Origin: Natranaerofaba carboxydovora
Lineage (GTDB): Bacteria > Bacillota > Natranaerobiia > Natranaerobiales > Natranaerofabaceae
Assembly (NCBI RefSeq): GCF_022539405.1
Contig: NZ_CP054394.1
Location: 1,428,501-1,492,500, forward strand
Length of the DNA stretch: 64,000 nucleotides
Direction: 5' to 3'
Shown here: positions 53,665-62,386 of the stretch, piece after piece
Layout: every line of letters begins with the position of its first letter
Position numbering within the stretch: position 1 is the stretch's first letter
Notes under the pieces: model-generated
The model's database searches: none
Told to the model about the DNA's origin: nothing
What the model saw: only the letters and a program-made list of their open reading frames with translations
Position numbers and translations under genes: made by a program

Positions 53665-54291
53665 TTACAGCTCTTCTATGATATCTGTTGCTGTAGGCGC
53701 ATCTGGTGCATAAGCATCAGCACCAATTTCTTCTGCAAACTCTTCTGTGACCGGAGCACCACCCACAATAATCTTGACGTCGTCTCTAACACCTGCTTCT
53801 TTAAGAGCATCAATTGTTTCTTTCATTTCCATCATTGTAGTAGTTAGAAGAGCTGACATTCCAACTATCTGTGGTTTTTCATCCTTAACTGCTTGTACAA
53901 AGTCTTCTGCTGGTACATCGATACCTATATCAACAACATAATATCCTACACTTTCAAGCATCATTTTTACAAGGTTCTTACCTATATCGTGAAGGTCTCC
54001 TTTAACTGTTCCCAAAACAACTTTACCTGAAGATGGAACATCGGCTTCAGCAATTAGTGGCTTAACTTTGTCAACCCCAGCTGCCATTGCTTTAGCTGCC
54101 ATAAGTACCTCTGGAACAAACATGTCACCATCTTTAAATCTTTGCCCCACAACGGTCATTCCAGCTATCAGGCCGTTATTAATGATTTCAATCGGATCAG
54201 ATCCCCCATCAATTGCTTGCTGAGTCAATTGTTCTACTTTCTCCACATCAGCATCAATAACAGAATTCTTTAATTCTTCAAAATTTGCCAT
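53665..54291 (-). CDS. Corrinoid (B12-binding) methyl-carrier protein
   Basis: This protein of 208 residues is of the MttC/MtgC type. An N-terminal helical cap (about 1-85) is followed by a B12-binding Rossmann domain with the base-off histidine in VKGDLHDIGKNLVKMML and later VGMSALLTTTMMEM and IIVGGAPVTEEFAEEIGADA. It shuttles the methyl group from an MttB-type enzyme to the folate methyltransferase. It is the only corrinoid protein for three MttB-type genes in the window. The ATG has CAGGAGG upstream. A promoter is visible about 145 bases upstream, which makes this the first gene of the cluster. Confidence 0.95.
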   Translation of the reverse strand: MANFEELKNSVIDADVEKVEQLTQQAIDGGSDPIEIINNGLIAGMTVVGQRFKDGDMFVPEVLMAAKAMAAGVDKVKPLIAEADVPSSGKVVLGTVKGDLHDIGKNLVKMMLESVGYYVVDIGIDVPAEDFVQAVKDEKPQIVGMSALLTTTMMEMKETIDALKEAGVRDDVKIIVGGAPVTEEFAEEIGADAYAPDAPTATDIIEEL

Positions 54292-54322
54292 AACTTAATA
54301 TACCTCCTGTAAAATTTTTTGA

Positions 54323-54464
54323 TCTGTTAAGCATTTTATTAATAAACATTTAAAATATCTTTTCTAAAGAAAGATATACAAAGGTAGCTTAACAGACCTA
54401 TTGTTTAATTATTTTAACCTTACCACCACTTCTTAACTATACTTGAATTTGCTAAAATTATCAA
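54323..54464 (-). promoter_or_regulatory. Promoter and structured leader of the corrinoid methyltransferase cluster
   Basis: On the minus strand TTGATA (54459-54464), a 17-base spacer and TATAGT (54436-54441) make a good promoter. The leader that follows can form an outer stem of TCTGTTAAGC (54323-54332) with GCTTAACAGA (54387-54396). An inner hairpin (ATATCTTT/AAAGATAT, 54354-54377) lies within it. The outer stem ends about 20 bases before the ribosome site. The remaining 130 bases up to the third MttB-type gene show nothing clear. Confidence 0.55.
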
Positions 54465-54600
54465 GCTCGATTAAAAGGGCAGATATAACCTCTCACGTTA
54501 AATAATCACCTCACTATAAATCATACCGGTTAAACTTTAAAAACTTCGTTATAACTTAACATATAGATTTAATGCTATAGAAAAAGTGTTCTGTTTGGTT

Positions 54601-56010
54601 TCACTCACCATTATTAACATACTCATCAAGACGTTTAATTGTCTCTTTGTCTAATATACCCATTTCTTTACCTAAGTATAACCTTTCCTCAACAATCTCT
54701 TTTGCTTTTGTAAATTCATTTTTCCCTTTTTCAATCCATTTGGAATAAGTATATCTGTCTGCAATTGTTGGGAAATAAAATTCCTTTTTATAATTTTCAA
54801 AAGTATGAAAGCTCGTTATAAATTCTCCCCTTGGACCCACTTCTTTAATTAAATCGAGAGCTAGGTTCTCTGGAGTTACCTTTACACCTTTTTTTATATG
54901 TTTTGCCATGCCGCAAAGCTCTTCATCTAAAATAAACTTTTCATAACTCATCGCATTATAGAACTGCAAGCCTCCTGCTGCATGCAAAATAAAATTGACA
55001 CCTGTAGCTGCTGAACCCATCAAGTTCATACTTGATTCCCAACTAGATTGGTATCCAGGAGCTTTGGCATCTGTCAAACTACCACCTCCACCTCTTACAG
55101 GTATGTCATACATTTTTGCCAGCTGAACACTACCGGTAACAAATAAAACTGTTTCTGGCCCTCCAATAGATAATTCTCCATCCTGCATATCAGTTATTGC
55201 AGAAGCACCACCATATATAATTGGATTCCCTGGGTTTAGCAGTTGTGTAAAAGTTAATCCTGCTAATACCTCGGCATTTTGCACAGCAAGAGAACCAGCT
55301 ATAGTTGCTGGCCCTGTAGTCCCAGCCATAGTAACCGAGGAAATTATAACTGGTTGATTATCCTTTACATATTCCATAATAGCTTCCAAACATGAATCAC
55401 TATAAGCAAGAGGACTAAATGAATTTAACAAAGGAACCATTACCGGATGACTCTTTACATAATCTTCCCCAAAAACTATTTTAGCTAAATTAATAGAGTC
55501 CCTAGCACCTTCTTTACCTTTAGAACTTCCAATAAATGGTTTATCAGAGTTTTTCATTAACCTAAATATCATTTCTCGATGCCTATTTTTTTGGGGTACA
55601 TCGCTAATAGCAACAAGTTCACCACCAGTAAAGTCCATATGCGGACTTGTCGCTGCTAAAACAGCAAAATTTTCAAAGTCTGAAAGTAATGCTTTTCTGT
55701 TGATGCCTCCTTCCAATACAAAAGGAGCTCCATAACCTGGAGCAAAAGTAATATTATTTCCCCCTAAATATACATTTTTATCAGGGTTTAAAGCATAAAT
55801 GGTAAAAGACGATGGTGCTTTTTTCATATTGTCTAATACCTGGCCCTCTGTTATATAAACTCTGTTTCCATCTACCTTATATCCTGCTTTTTTAAAAACC
55901 TCAATTGCAGGTTCATATAAAAATTCGATACCGGTATTCTCTAAAATTTCCATTGAAGCCGAATGAATTTGTTTTACATCTTCTTTACTTAAGACATCTG
56001 CTTTATACAA
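54601..56010 (-). CDS. MttB-family corrinoid methyltransferase, non-pyrrolysine (copy 3, divergent)
   Basis: This protein of 469 residues is shorter and clearly more distant from copies 1 and 2, though it keeps the family plan: EILENTGIEFLYEPAIEVF, TMAGTTGPATIAGSLAVQ, GGASAITDMQDGELSIG, GGGGSLTDAKAPGYQSS and KEVGPRGEFITSFHTFENY. No in-frame UAG occurs. It starts with TTG after GGGGGGAG. A promoter downstream of it serves the other cluster genes, so it is probably transcribed separately. It may act on a different substrate while sharing the corrinoid protein. Confidence 0.88.
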   Translation of the reverse strand: MYKADVLSKEDVKQIHSASMEILENTGIEFLYEPAIEVFKKAGYKVDGNRVYITEGQVLDNMKKAPSSFTIYALNPDKNVYLGGNNITFAPGYGAPFVLEGGINRKALLSDFENFAVLAATSPHMDFTGGELVAISDVPQKNRHREMIFRLMKNSDKPFIGSSKGKEGARDSINLAKIVFGEDYVKSHPVMVPLLNSFSPLAYSDSCLEAIMEYVKDNQPVIISSVTMAGTTGPATIAGSLAVQNAEVLAGLTFTQLLNPGNPIIYGGASAITDMQDGELSIGGPETVLFVTGSVQLAKMYDIPVRGGGGSLTDAKAPGYQSSWESSMNLMGSAATGVNFILHAAGGLQFYNAMSYEKFILDEELCGMAKHIKKGVKVTPENLALDLIKEVGPRGEFITSFHTFENYKKEFYFPTIADRYTYSKWIEKGKNEFTKAKEIVEERLYLGKEMGILDKETIKRLDEYVNNGE

Positions 56011-56114
56011 TTATCTCCCCCCACATGATTTGCTATGATTTAAAATCTTTATTTTATTTTCTCAAATAAGTCTATTTTTTGAAAGTCATTTTTAAAAATA
56101 ATCTGAAAATTTTA

Positions 56115-56150
56115 CAAAAAAATAAGCCCCACAAAAGAGACTTATTTCTT
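56115..56150 (-). terminator. Terminator of the citramalate synthase gene
   Basis: On the minus strand AAATAAG pairs with CTTATTT around 14 bases and is followed by seven U residues. It lies about 65 bases past the cimA stop. Confidence 0.6.
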
Positions 56151-56214
56151 AAAAAGGCGAAATACCACGAAATTTTGCAGAAAATGCGCTTTCCCAGGAA
56201 ATATTAATCAAGCT

Positions 56215-57825
56215 TTAACTACATAACCTTTCCATTTTTTCTTTCATTTTAACTAATCCCGGGTCATGTTCACACATTAATCCATACTCTATACTATCTA
56301 CTAAAGCAATCCAACTAGCTTCAATGATATTAGGGGACATCCCCACTGTACTCCAAGATTCTTTATCATTTTTTGATTCTATCAAAACTCTTACTTTAGA
56401 TCCTGTACCATCAGTACCTTCAAGTACCCTAACTTTATAATCAACAAGACTAATATTTTTAAGAGCAGGATAAAATTCTTCTAATGCCTTTCTAAGTGCA
56501 TGATCTAATGCATTAACTGGACCATTTCCTTCTGCAGCTTTTAATAAAACCTCGTCCCCGACTCTAATTTTGACTGTAGCTTCGGTATCTCTAAATGTTT
56601 CCTCTTTATTATCAACTATCACTCGAAAACTAATTAATTCAAAAAAACTTTCGTATAGATTTAATGTTTTCCAAATAAGCAACTTAAGAGAAGCTTCAGC
56701 ACCTTCAAGTTGGTACCCTTGATGCTCCATGCGTTTTATTTTTTCTAATACCTTTTGTGTTTGAGGTATATTTCTATTTAGGTTAAGATTAACTTCTTTA
56801 GCTTTTTGAAGTATATTACTCTTTCCTGATAATTCAGAAACAAGAACCTTTCTATCATTGCCTACAATTTTGGGGTCAATGTGCTCATAGGTATTATTTT
56901 GTTTCATTACAGCACTAACATGAATGCCACCTTTATGAGCAAAAGCATTTTCACCTACATATGGCGAGTTAGCTGGTGGTGAAATATTTGCAACTTCTGC
57001 CACAAAACGTGAAAGAGCCGTGATATCTTTAAGCTTTTCTTTACTGAAGTTACATTTTCGGTCTAATTTTAAAATTATATTAGGAATCAAAGTACATAAA
57101 TTTGCATTCCCACATCTTTCACCATAGCCATTCACAGTCCCCTGAACTTGAACAATACCATTTTGAACAGCTTTCATTGAATTAGCAACAGCAAGTCCTG
57201 AATCATTATGTGAATGAATACCTAGCGGAGTACTAATTTTTTCATTTACTTTTTTTATTATTTCTTCTAGTCTAGTAGGCTCTATACCACCATTTGTATC
57301 ACACAGGGTTATAGTATCTGCCCCTGCCCTCTGGGCAGTAATTAGAGTTTTAAGTGCATACTCTTCATTTGCTTCAAAACCATCAAAGAAGTGTTCTGCA
57401 TCATAAAAAACTTTTATCCCTTTATCCTTTAAAAATTTTATACTGTCTTCAATCATTTTCAAATTTTCTTCTAAAGTGGTATCTAAAGCTTTAGATACAT
57501 GGAGATCCCATGACTTTCCAAATATCGTAATGGCTTTGGCTCCTGATTCTAGTAAGTATTTTACGTTAATATCTTTTTCAACAGGTGTATCTGGCTTTCT
57601 GGTACTTCCAAAAGCTACAAGGGTAGTATTTTTCAATTCTATATCTTTAGCTGTCTTAAAAAATTCAATGTCTTTTGGATTAGAGCCAGGCCATCCACCT
57701 TCAACATAATCTATCCCGAATTCATCAAACTTTTTTAAAATATTTATCTTATCATTAATAGAAAATGAAATTCCTTCTCCCTGTGAACCATCCCTTAAGG
57801 TCGTATCATAAATTTGAATTCTCAT
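56215..57825 (-). CDS. cimA: Citramalate synthase
   Basis: This enzyme of 536 residues joins acetyl-CoA and pyruvate to give (R)-citramalate, the threonine-independent route to isoleucine. It begins IQIYDTTLRDGSQGEGISFS, the pattern of the TIGR00977 group rather than LeuA. It has HSHNDSGLAVANSM for metal and substrate binding, and NGYGERCGNANL. The C-terminal regulatory (LeuA dimer) domain spans about 405-530. The longest frame starts at 57840, but its second to fourth codons are the ribosome site (GGAGGAGTGG). The ATG at 57825 is preferred. No other ilv or leu gene is nearby. A homocitrate- or isopropylmalate-type reaction is less likely. Confidence 0.9.
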   Translation of the reverse strand: MRIQIYDTTLRDGSQGEGISFSINDKINILKKFDEFGIDYVEGGWPGSNPKDIEFFKTAKDIELKNTTLVAFGSTRKPDTPVEKDINVKYLLESGAKAITIFGKSWDLHVSKALDTTLEENLKMIEDSIKFLKDKGIKVFYDAEHFFDGFEANEEYALKTLITAQRAGADTITLCDTNGGIEPTRLEEIIKKVNEKISTPLGIHSHNDSGLAVANSMKAVQNGIVQVQGTVNGYGERCGNANLCTLIPNIILKLDRKCNFSKEKLKDITALSRFVAEVANISPPANSPYVGENAFAHKGGIHVSAVMKQNNTYEHIDPKIVGNDRKVLVSELSGKSNILQKAKEVNLNLNRNIPQTQKVLEKIKRMEHQGYQLEGAEASLKLLIWKTLNLYESFFELISFRVIVDNKEETFRDTEATVKIRVGDEVLLKAAEGNGPVNALDHALRKALEEFYPALKNISLVDYKVRVLEGTDGTGSKVRVLIESKNDKESWSTVGMSPNIIEASWIALVDSIEYGLMCEHDPGLVKMKEKMERLCS

Positions 57826-57927
57826 AAGCCACTCCTCCATTTTTCACACACATTTGTACATATACATACAGTTTATCAAAATTTTATTAGTAGAATCAAT
57901 GTATAATTAAAAACTTTTAAAATAAAA

Positions 57928-57952
57928 TCACCCCATTTTGTAAAAAGGGTGA
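57928..57952 (-). terminator. Terminator after the large anchored protein gene
   Basis: TCACCC pairs with GGGTGA, extended inside by TTTT with AAAA around a small loop. A T-rich tail follows on the minus strand. It starts 5 bases past the stop at 57957. Confidence 0.75.
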
Positions 57953-57956
57953 AAGC

Positions 57957-59498
57957 TTAGTCAATAAAAGGAAGATCAATCTCAGGATAATCATCTTGAT
58001 GCCTAAATACATATTTGTTATCTTTATTAAGTTCTAAAGATCTAGTAATTACATCTTTATTAAGTATATCCTCACCACTTTGATATTCTTCATAAGTTTC
58101 TTCAAATAGAACATTTACTATTTCCGTAAATTCTTCCTCATCAATGTCAAACTTAAGATTAAAGTTATTAAGATGAGTAGATTTTAAAAATTCTTGTTCT
58201 GGATAAGTTAAAATCAACTTATATTTTGAGTCTTCACTGCTTTCTTCAGTTATAATATCATCCTGTAAATAAAAAACTTCTTTTCGTTTTTCTTGATTAG
58301 AATCTGTAAGAAAATGATCAACGTATGCTTTTTTCTCCCTAATATAATTAATAAATTCATATATTCTTTTACCTTCTTCAATAAAATCAAAATTTACTAT
58401 CTGAATATACGGAGATTCATTAATTTTGAACTTAAATTCATCTTTGCAAAAGTACATATATGTACTCTTTTGAAAACTTTTTAAACTAGCTTCATTCAAG
58501 ACATTAATAAAAGCTGTTTCGATAATTCTATGCTTTGTACTCTCATCTATGTCTCTTCTTACCTGGCTAAAGAGATTTAAGTTTTCAGACAAAAATTCAG
58601 GATACAGTTCTACATTATCTGGATACTCAATTGTGTTTATTAAAGCCAAATTTTCATCATTATCTTCTAACGTAAGATCAAATTTAATATAATCATCAAT
58701 TCTACCTTCAACCCTTTCATTGTATCCAAAGTTGTCATTGATTAAATTTTCTTTATTGTTTAATGTTTTGAGAGCTAGATCTTTAAAGTCAGGAAAATCA
58801 ATTCCAATAAATTCAGCTTCTTTTATCTTCCAATTATCACTATTCTTATTTCTTTTAAGTATTACGTTTTCAGTAACAACCTTTGATTCAGGTCCGTCGT
58901 AATCTATCTTCTGTAAAGTTTCTACGAGAATTTCAGAGAGCAATCTATCCTTTTCTGCTTCATCCATATTCTCTTTTTGTTCAAAAAATGAGTTGTACGA
59001 ATTAATCATAAATTTTGGATAAACATCCTCAACTGATGGAATTGTAAGTTCTACTTTTACTTTTGCAAATTCACTGCCATTTTTATCTTTTGCCCTAACC
59101 TCTCCCAAATAATCTAATTGAATTTTATTAATAATTTTTTGATGTATGGCATTTTTATCACTTACATTTTCTTCAAATATCTCTTTCGACGGTGATTTTA
59201 AGTAAGATAAAGCACTCTCAAAATTTCCATTTTCATATTCTTGCCAAAAATCAATTATTGTGTTTTCTAATGGTGAATCGTCAATACTGTCATATTCAAT
59301 CTTATCGTTTTCCGCCATAAATAATCTATCATAAATAGAATAGCTGTATCTAGAAGATTGTTTTTCATCTTTTTCTTTTTCTTCTTCTTTTTGTTTTTGG
59401 ACAGTTTCTTCCTCTAGGTCAAAATCATAAATCCCTATAAATAACAAAGCTATAAATAGTAATACGCAAATATATGTTAGTACTTGTTTATCTTTCAA
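57957..59498 (-). CDS. Large membrane-anchored acidic protein of unknown function
   Basis: I do not recognise this protein of 513 residues. It has one N-terminal membrane segment (about 6-23, LTYICVLLFIALLFIGIY) with no lipobox Cys. A Glu/Lys/Gln-rich linker (about 27-50) follows, then a long extracytoplasmic part. At least two regions look alike: each has a run such as VKVELTIPSVEDVYPKFMIN or TIEYPDNVELYPEFLSEN, then FF or LFSQ, then a helix with a DRLLSEILVETL- or HRIIETAFINVL-like pattern. A third may occur near 440-490. That suggests tandem copies of a domain of about 120-150 residues. It starts with TTG after GGGAGAGGAA. Very high Asp/Glu content suits an exposed protein in saline surroundings. 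Confidence 0.75.
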   Translation of the reverse strand: MKDKQVLTYICVLLFIALLFIGIYDFDLEEETVQKQKEEEKEKDEKQSSRYSYSIYDRLFMAENDKIEYDSIDDSPLENTIIDFWQEYENGNFESALSYLKSPSKEIFEENVSDKNAIHQKIINKIQLDYLGEVRAKDKNGSEFAKVKVELTIPSVEDVYPKFMINSYNSFFEQKENMDEAEKDRLLSEILVETLQKIDYDGPESKVVTENVILKRNKNSDNWKIKEAEFIGIDFPDFKDLALKTLNNKENLINDNFGYNERVEGRIDDYIKFDLTLEDNDENLALINTIEYPDNVELYPEFLSENLNLFSQVRRDIDESTKHRIIETAFINVLNEASLKSFQKSTYMYFCKDEFKFKINESPYIQIVNFDFIEEGKRIYEFINYIREKKAYVDHFLTDSNQEKRKEVFYLQDDIITEESSEDSKYKLILTYPEQEFLKSTHLNNFNLKFDIDEEEFTEIVNVLFEETYEEYQSGEDILNKDVITRSLELNKDNKYVFRHQDDYPEIDLPFID

Positions 59499-59692
59499 TA
59501 ATGGTTCCTCTCCCTTTAAAAAATATCAATTCAATGTGTCTTAGGCTTTTCGACAAAACATTTCAAATTCCTACCTAATTTTTTAAATTAATATTTAATT
59601 TTGAAGGATTTGCTCCATACAAAAAAGAATATAGCACCTCAACGATGGTATTATAAAGAAATTGTAAAATTCAAACAAAAGAGGTGAGCAAA

Positions 59693-60085
59693 TTGAACAG
59701 GGATAACAATAATACTGAACTTGGAATCGATGAAAATATTTCTGGGGTTTTATGTTACGTTTTGGGTTGGGTTTCAGGTATAATCCTTTTATTTATAGAA
59801 AAAAATAGTTTTGTTAAATTTCATGCCTGGCAATCTATTATGGTTTTCGGTGTAATTACAGCAGTACAAATTATCCTTAAGGTTTTGGCTTCCATTTTTG
59901 GATTAATGTCAGTCTTCTTATTAGGCGGGATAGCTATGGTATTTGTAAGTATTTTAACTTTCATATCCATATTAATCTGGATTGGAACTTTTATTCTGTG
60001 GGTGATATTGATGGTCAAAGCATATCAAGGGGAAAAATTTATGCTTCCGATTGCAGGAGAGATCGCGGATAAGTACAGTTCATAG
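59693..60085 (+). CDS. DUF4870/Tic20-like small membrane protein
   Basis: This protein of 130 residues has the pattern GVLCYVLGWVSGIILLFIEK, then FVKFHAWQSIMVFGV, two long hydrophobic helices and a C-terminal MVKAYQGEKFMLPIAGEIAD. This is the DUF4870 family of three- to four-helix membrane proteins, role unknown. The longest frame starts with a GTG inside the ribosome site (GAGGTGAG). The TTG at 59693 is better spaced. Its 3' end overlaps the convergent methyltransferase gene by 6 bases. Confidence 0.83.
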   Translation: MNRDNNNTELGIDENISGVLCYVLGWVSGIILLFIEKNSFVKFHAWQSIMVFGVITAVQIILKVLASIFGLMSVFLLGGIAMVFVSILTFISILIWIGTFILWVILMVKAYQGEKFMLPIAGEIADKYSS

Positions 60086-60778
60086 GCTTAGCTTTAAACT
60101 TAAAGTTAACCCATCACCTATCGGTAATATCGAGCTATAAAGTCGTTTGTCATTGAAAACCTGATTGTTATATTTATCAACTGGATCACTCACTTTTTTT
60201 CGCAGGCCCTTAGGTTTAAAAAGGGTATCATCAGCTATTATAGCACCATTCTCGGAGACTATTTTTATACATCTCTCAACCAAATCAGGATACAAAGTTT
60301 TTTCTAAGTCAATAAAAATAAGGTCAAAATTTTCTTTTTTATCTGATTGTATTAGTGAGTCAATATAACTTATAGCATCCTGCAAAATAAGCTCAACCAA
60401 ATCTGTATTTAACCTTGCCTTCTTGATGTTTTCCTTAGCTATATTATACTTGTCATTATCTAGTTCTAATGATATTAGTTTACCGTTAGTATATTTTAAG
60501 GCTTCAGCTAGCCAAATAGTTGAATATCCTATTCCTGTTCCTAATTCTAAAACCTTTTGGGCTTGTATCGACCTGATATAAAAGTTTAAAAATCTACCTA
60601 CTTCTGGTTCAACAATTGGCGATAACTTTTTCTTTTTACTTTCTTCTTCAAATATCCGTTTTAACTCTGGATTATCATGACCTGTAAAATTTTTAGTGTA
60701 GTTATTTATTTTTTTAACTTTATCAATTACTATATTTGAATTATTATTTTTCATGATTTCATTATCTTTAAAACCCAC
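60080..60778 (-). CDS. SAM-dependent O-methyltransferase (family 3)
   Basis: This protein of 232 residues has the SAM-binding fold of the catechol-type (family 3) O-methyltransferases: VLELGTGIGYSTIWLAEAL for SAM, KLISLELDNDKYNIAKENI, a FDLIFIDLEK acid motif and GAIIADDTLFKPKGLR. Usual motifs carry DxDK at the metal site; here FIDLEKTLYPDL is slightly altered. Substrates range from catechols to tRNA hydroxyuridine (TrmR), which is a good candidate in Firmicutes. It starts with GTG after GGGAGAAG. The gene ends convergently with the DUF4870 gene. Confidence 0.85.
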   Translation of the reverse strand: MGFKDNEIMKNNNSNIVIDKVKKINNYTKNFTGHDNPELKRIFEEESKKKKLSPIVEPEVGRFLNFYIRSIQAQKVLELGTGIGYSTIWLAEALKYTNGKLISLELDNDKYNIAKENIKKARLNTDLVELILQDAISYIDSLIQSDKKENFDLIFIDLEKTLYPDLVERCIKIVSENGAIIADDTLFKPKGLRKKVSDPVDKYNNQVFNDKRLYSSILPIGDGLTLSLKLSL

Positions 60779-60802
60779 TACACTTCTCCCTTTCTTATAA
60801 GT

Positions 60803-61909
60803 CTATTTAAAACGGGCCATCAATAATGTGATATCGTCCTCGAGGCCATTATGACCGAGAAATTCATCAAAATCCTTAACAATCTTATCAACAAGTTCTG
60901 TTACACTTAAACTGTAATTATTTTCTAAAACACTCAAAAGTCTATCGAAATATTCCTCATTCTTTTCATTTCTTTGTTCTGCTATTCCATCAGTATACAA
61001 CACTACAATATCTTCGTTATCAAGCTTAATATTATAATCCTTATAGCTCATAACTTCCTCAGGTACAGCAGAAGAAATAGGTATCCCGCCACAATCTAAT
61101 TTTTTTAGTTTCCCATTATTCCGATTAATTACCAATGTAGGATACTGCATCCCTGCACTACTGTACATAAATTCTTGTAAGTTTAAATCAAATACTCCTA
61201 TTAATATTGTAACAAAATAGTCTCCAGGATAACCTTCTTGAAGAAACAGATCTTTTAAGTGTTCTAGTATTCTACTTGGTACAACCATTTCACCTTCATT
61301 ATGTTTGTTCATAAAATAGCTATCAATTGAATCTTTAACAAAAGTTGAAAGCAAAGTACTATCAAGCCCATGACCTGTTACATCGACAACATAACTAACT
61401 ACATGATCAAAAAAAACACTCATTGCCCCATGGTCTACTTCTATAACATCATACATATCCCCACCTAAATGATATTCTGCAGGTTGATAGTAGGAGGAGA
61501 AGCTTAGTTTTTCTAACTCGGGTAAATTTTTAGGTAAGTTTACTTCATGTATAAGACTTGCCTTATTTAACTGAGTTTGTAAATCATCTAACTTATCTTT
61601 TAGTTTTATATTTTCTCTTTTTTGATTTACAGAAGTTATAATTATGTACTTAGAAAAATGTTCAACTTCAACGGGATAGTTTTTTTCATTTATCTTAACG
61701 TTAGTTTCCTTTTTAGAGTCCTTAAGCTCAGAAAAACTGCCACTGTCGATCAAATCTTTTATATTTGTAGGAGATTCATCTACAATTTGACTTAAATAAT
61801 CATTATGATAAATAATGTTTCCATGGTAATCAGTAATGATCACTAACTCACCTATCAAGTCCAAAGTTTTTTTTAAATATATATTTTCTTCATAAAATTT
61901 GTCCTTCAT
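60803..61909 (-). CDS. PAS-SpoIIE (PP2C-type) serine phosphatase
   Basis: This protein of 368 residues has an N-terminal PAS-like sensor (about 10-95, ITDYHGNIIYHNDYLSQIV), a short coiled coil (about 95-120) and a C-terminal SpoIIE/RsbU phosphatase domain (about 135-368). The metal-binding residues are in YHLGGDMYDVIEV, VVDVTGHGLDSTLL, VVLYTDGIAEQ and GLEDDITLLMARF, all apparently intact. Such proteins dephosphorylate anti-sigma-factor antagonists in stress signalling. No partner switch gene is nearby. No membrane segment is seen, so it should be cytoplasmic. Confidence 0.9.
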   Translation of the reverse strand: MKDKFYEENIYLKKTLDLIGELVIITDYHGNIIYHNDYLSQIVDESPTNIKDLIDSGSFSELKDSKKETNVKINEKNYPVEVEHFSKYIIITSVNQKRENIKLKDKLDDLQTQLNKASLIHEVNLPKNLPELEKLSFSSYYQPAEYHLGGDMYDVIEVDHGAMSVFFDHVVSYVVDVTGHGLDSTLLSTFVKDSIDSYFMNKHNEGEMVVPSRILEHLKDLFLQEGYPGDYFVTILIGVFDLNLQEFMYSSAGMQYPTLVINRNNGKLKKLDCGGIPISSAVPEEVMSYKDYNIKLDNEDIVVLYTDGIAEQRNEKNEEYFDRLLSVLENNYSLSVTELVDKIVKDFDEFLGHNGLEDDITLLMARFK

Positions 61910-61928
61910 TTTTATGTTTAATCTCCTT

Positions 61929-62345
61929 TTAAAAATTTAACACTTTATTATAATCAATTATAGGTTTATATTGAAAGTATAATAGATGGGAAGGACAATT
62001 ACAATCTGAGGCCCCAAAACCATCAACAATAATCAGGCCACCCATATCAGATAATCGCCTTGCAAGACAACATTCTTCCTTGTCATAATTATTGTGATTA
62101 TCTATATTACTATCCTTTAAAAATCTAACTTCTACAGGGCTAGCAACAACTGATAAATAATCAATATGCCATCTTTTCTTTTTGTTTTTTTTAATGTGCC
62201 TAGCAACCCTAGCTTCAATGTTTTTTTTGCCACTTCCAATATAAACATAAAATCCCGGTGGGAAATGAAATTCCCCCAACTTGCCAATCTTAATTATTTT
62301 GGACTTCTCCAACTCAAAAACTATTAAATAAAAAGTATAACTCAT
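61929..62345 (-). CDS. DUF123-family GIY-YIG-like protein
   Basis: This protein of 138 residues matches the DUF123 pattern found alone or fused to endonuclease III. FPPGFYVYIGSGKKNIEARV is a degenerate GIY-YIG core, followed by ARHIKKNKKKRWHIDYLS and a C-terminal GFGASDCNCPSHLLYF with close Cys and His residues. A nuclease or DNA-binding role is possible but unproven. It lies 20 bases upstream of the phosphatase gene on the same strand and 40 bases downstream of the HAD gene. Confidence 0.85.
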   Translation of the reverse strand: MSYTFYLIVFELEKSKIIKIGKLGEFHFPPGFYVYIGSGKKNIEARVARHIKKNKKKRWHIDYLSVVASPVEVRFLKDSNIDNHNNYDKEECCLARRLSDMGGLIIVDGFGASDCNCPSHLLYFQYKPIIDYNKVLNF

Positions 62346-62386
62346 AGTTATTCAACCCACATAACGATTCTTTTTGATAATCTACC

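Noticed and set aside
54300-54440. Cobalamin or glycine riboswitch in the corrinoid-protein leader
   Set aside because: No B12-box or glycine aptamer core was recognised; only nested stems are visible.
50556-56010. Pyrrolysine (UAG read-through) in the MttB-type genes
   Set aside because: All three frames are full length without any internal UAG, so no pyrrolysine needs to be invoked.
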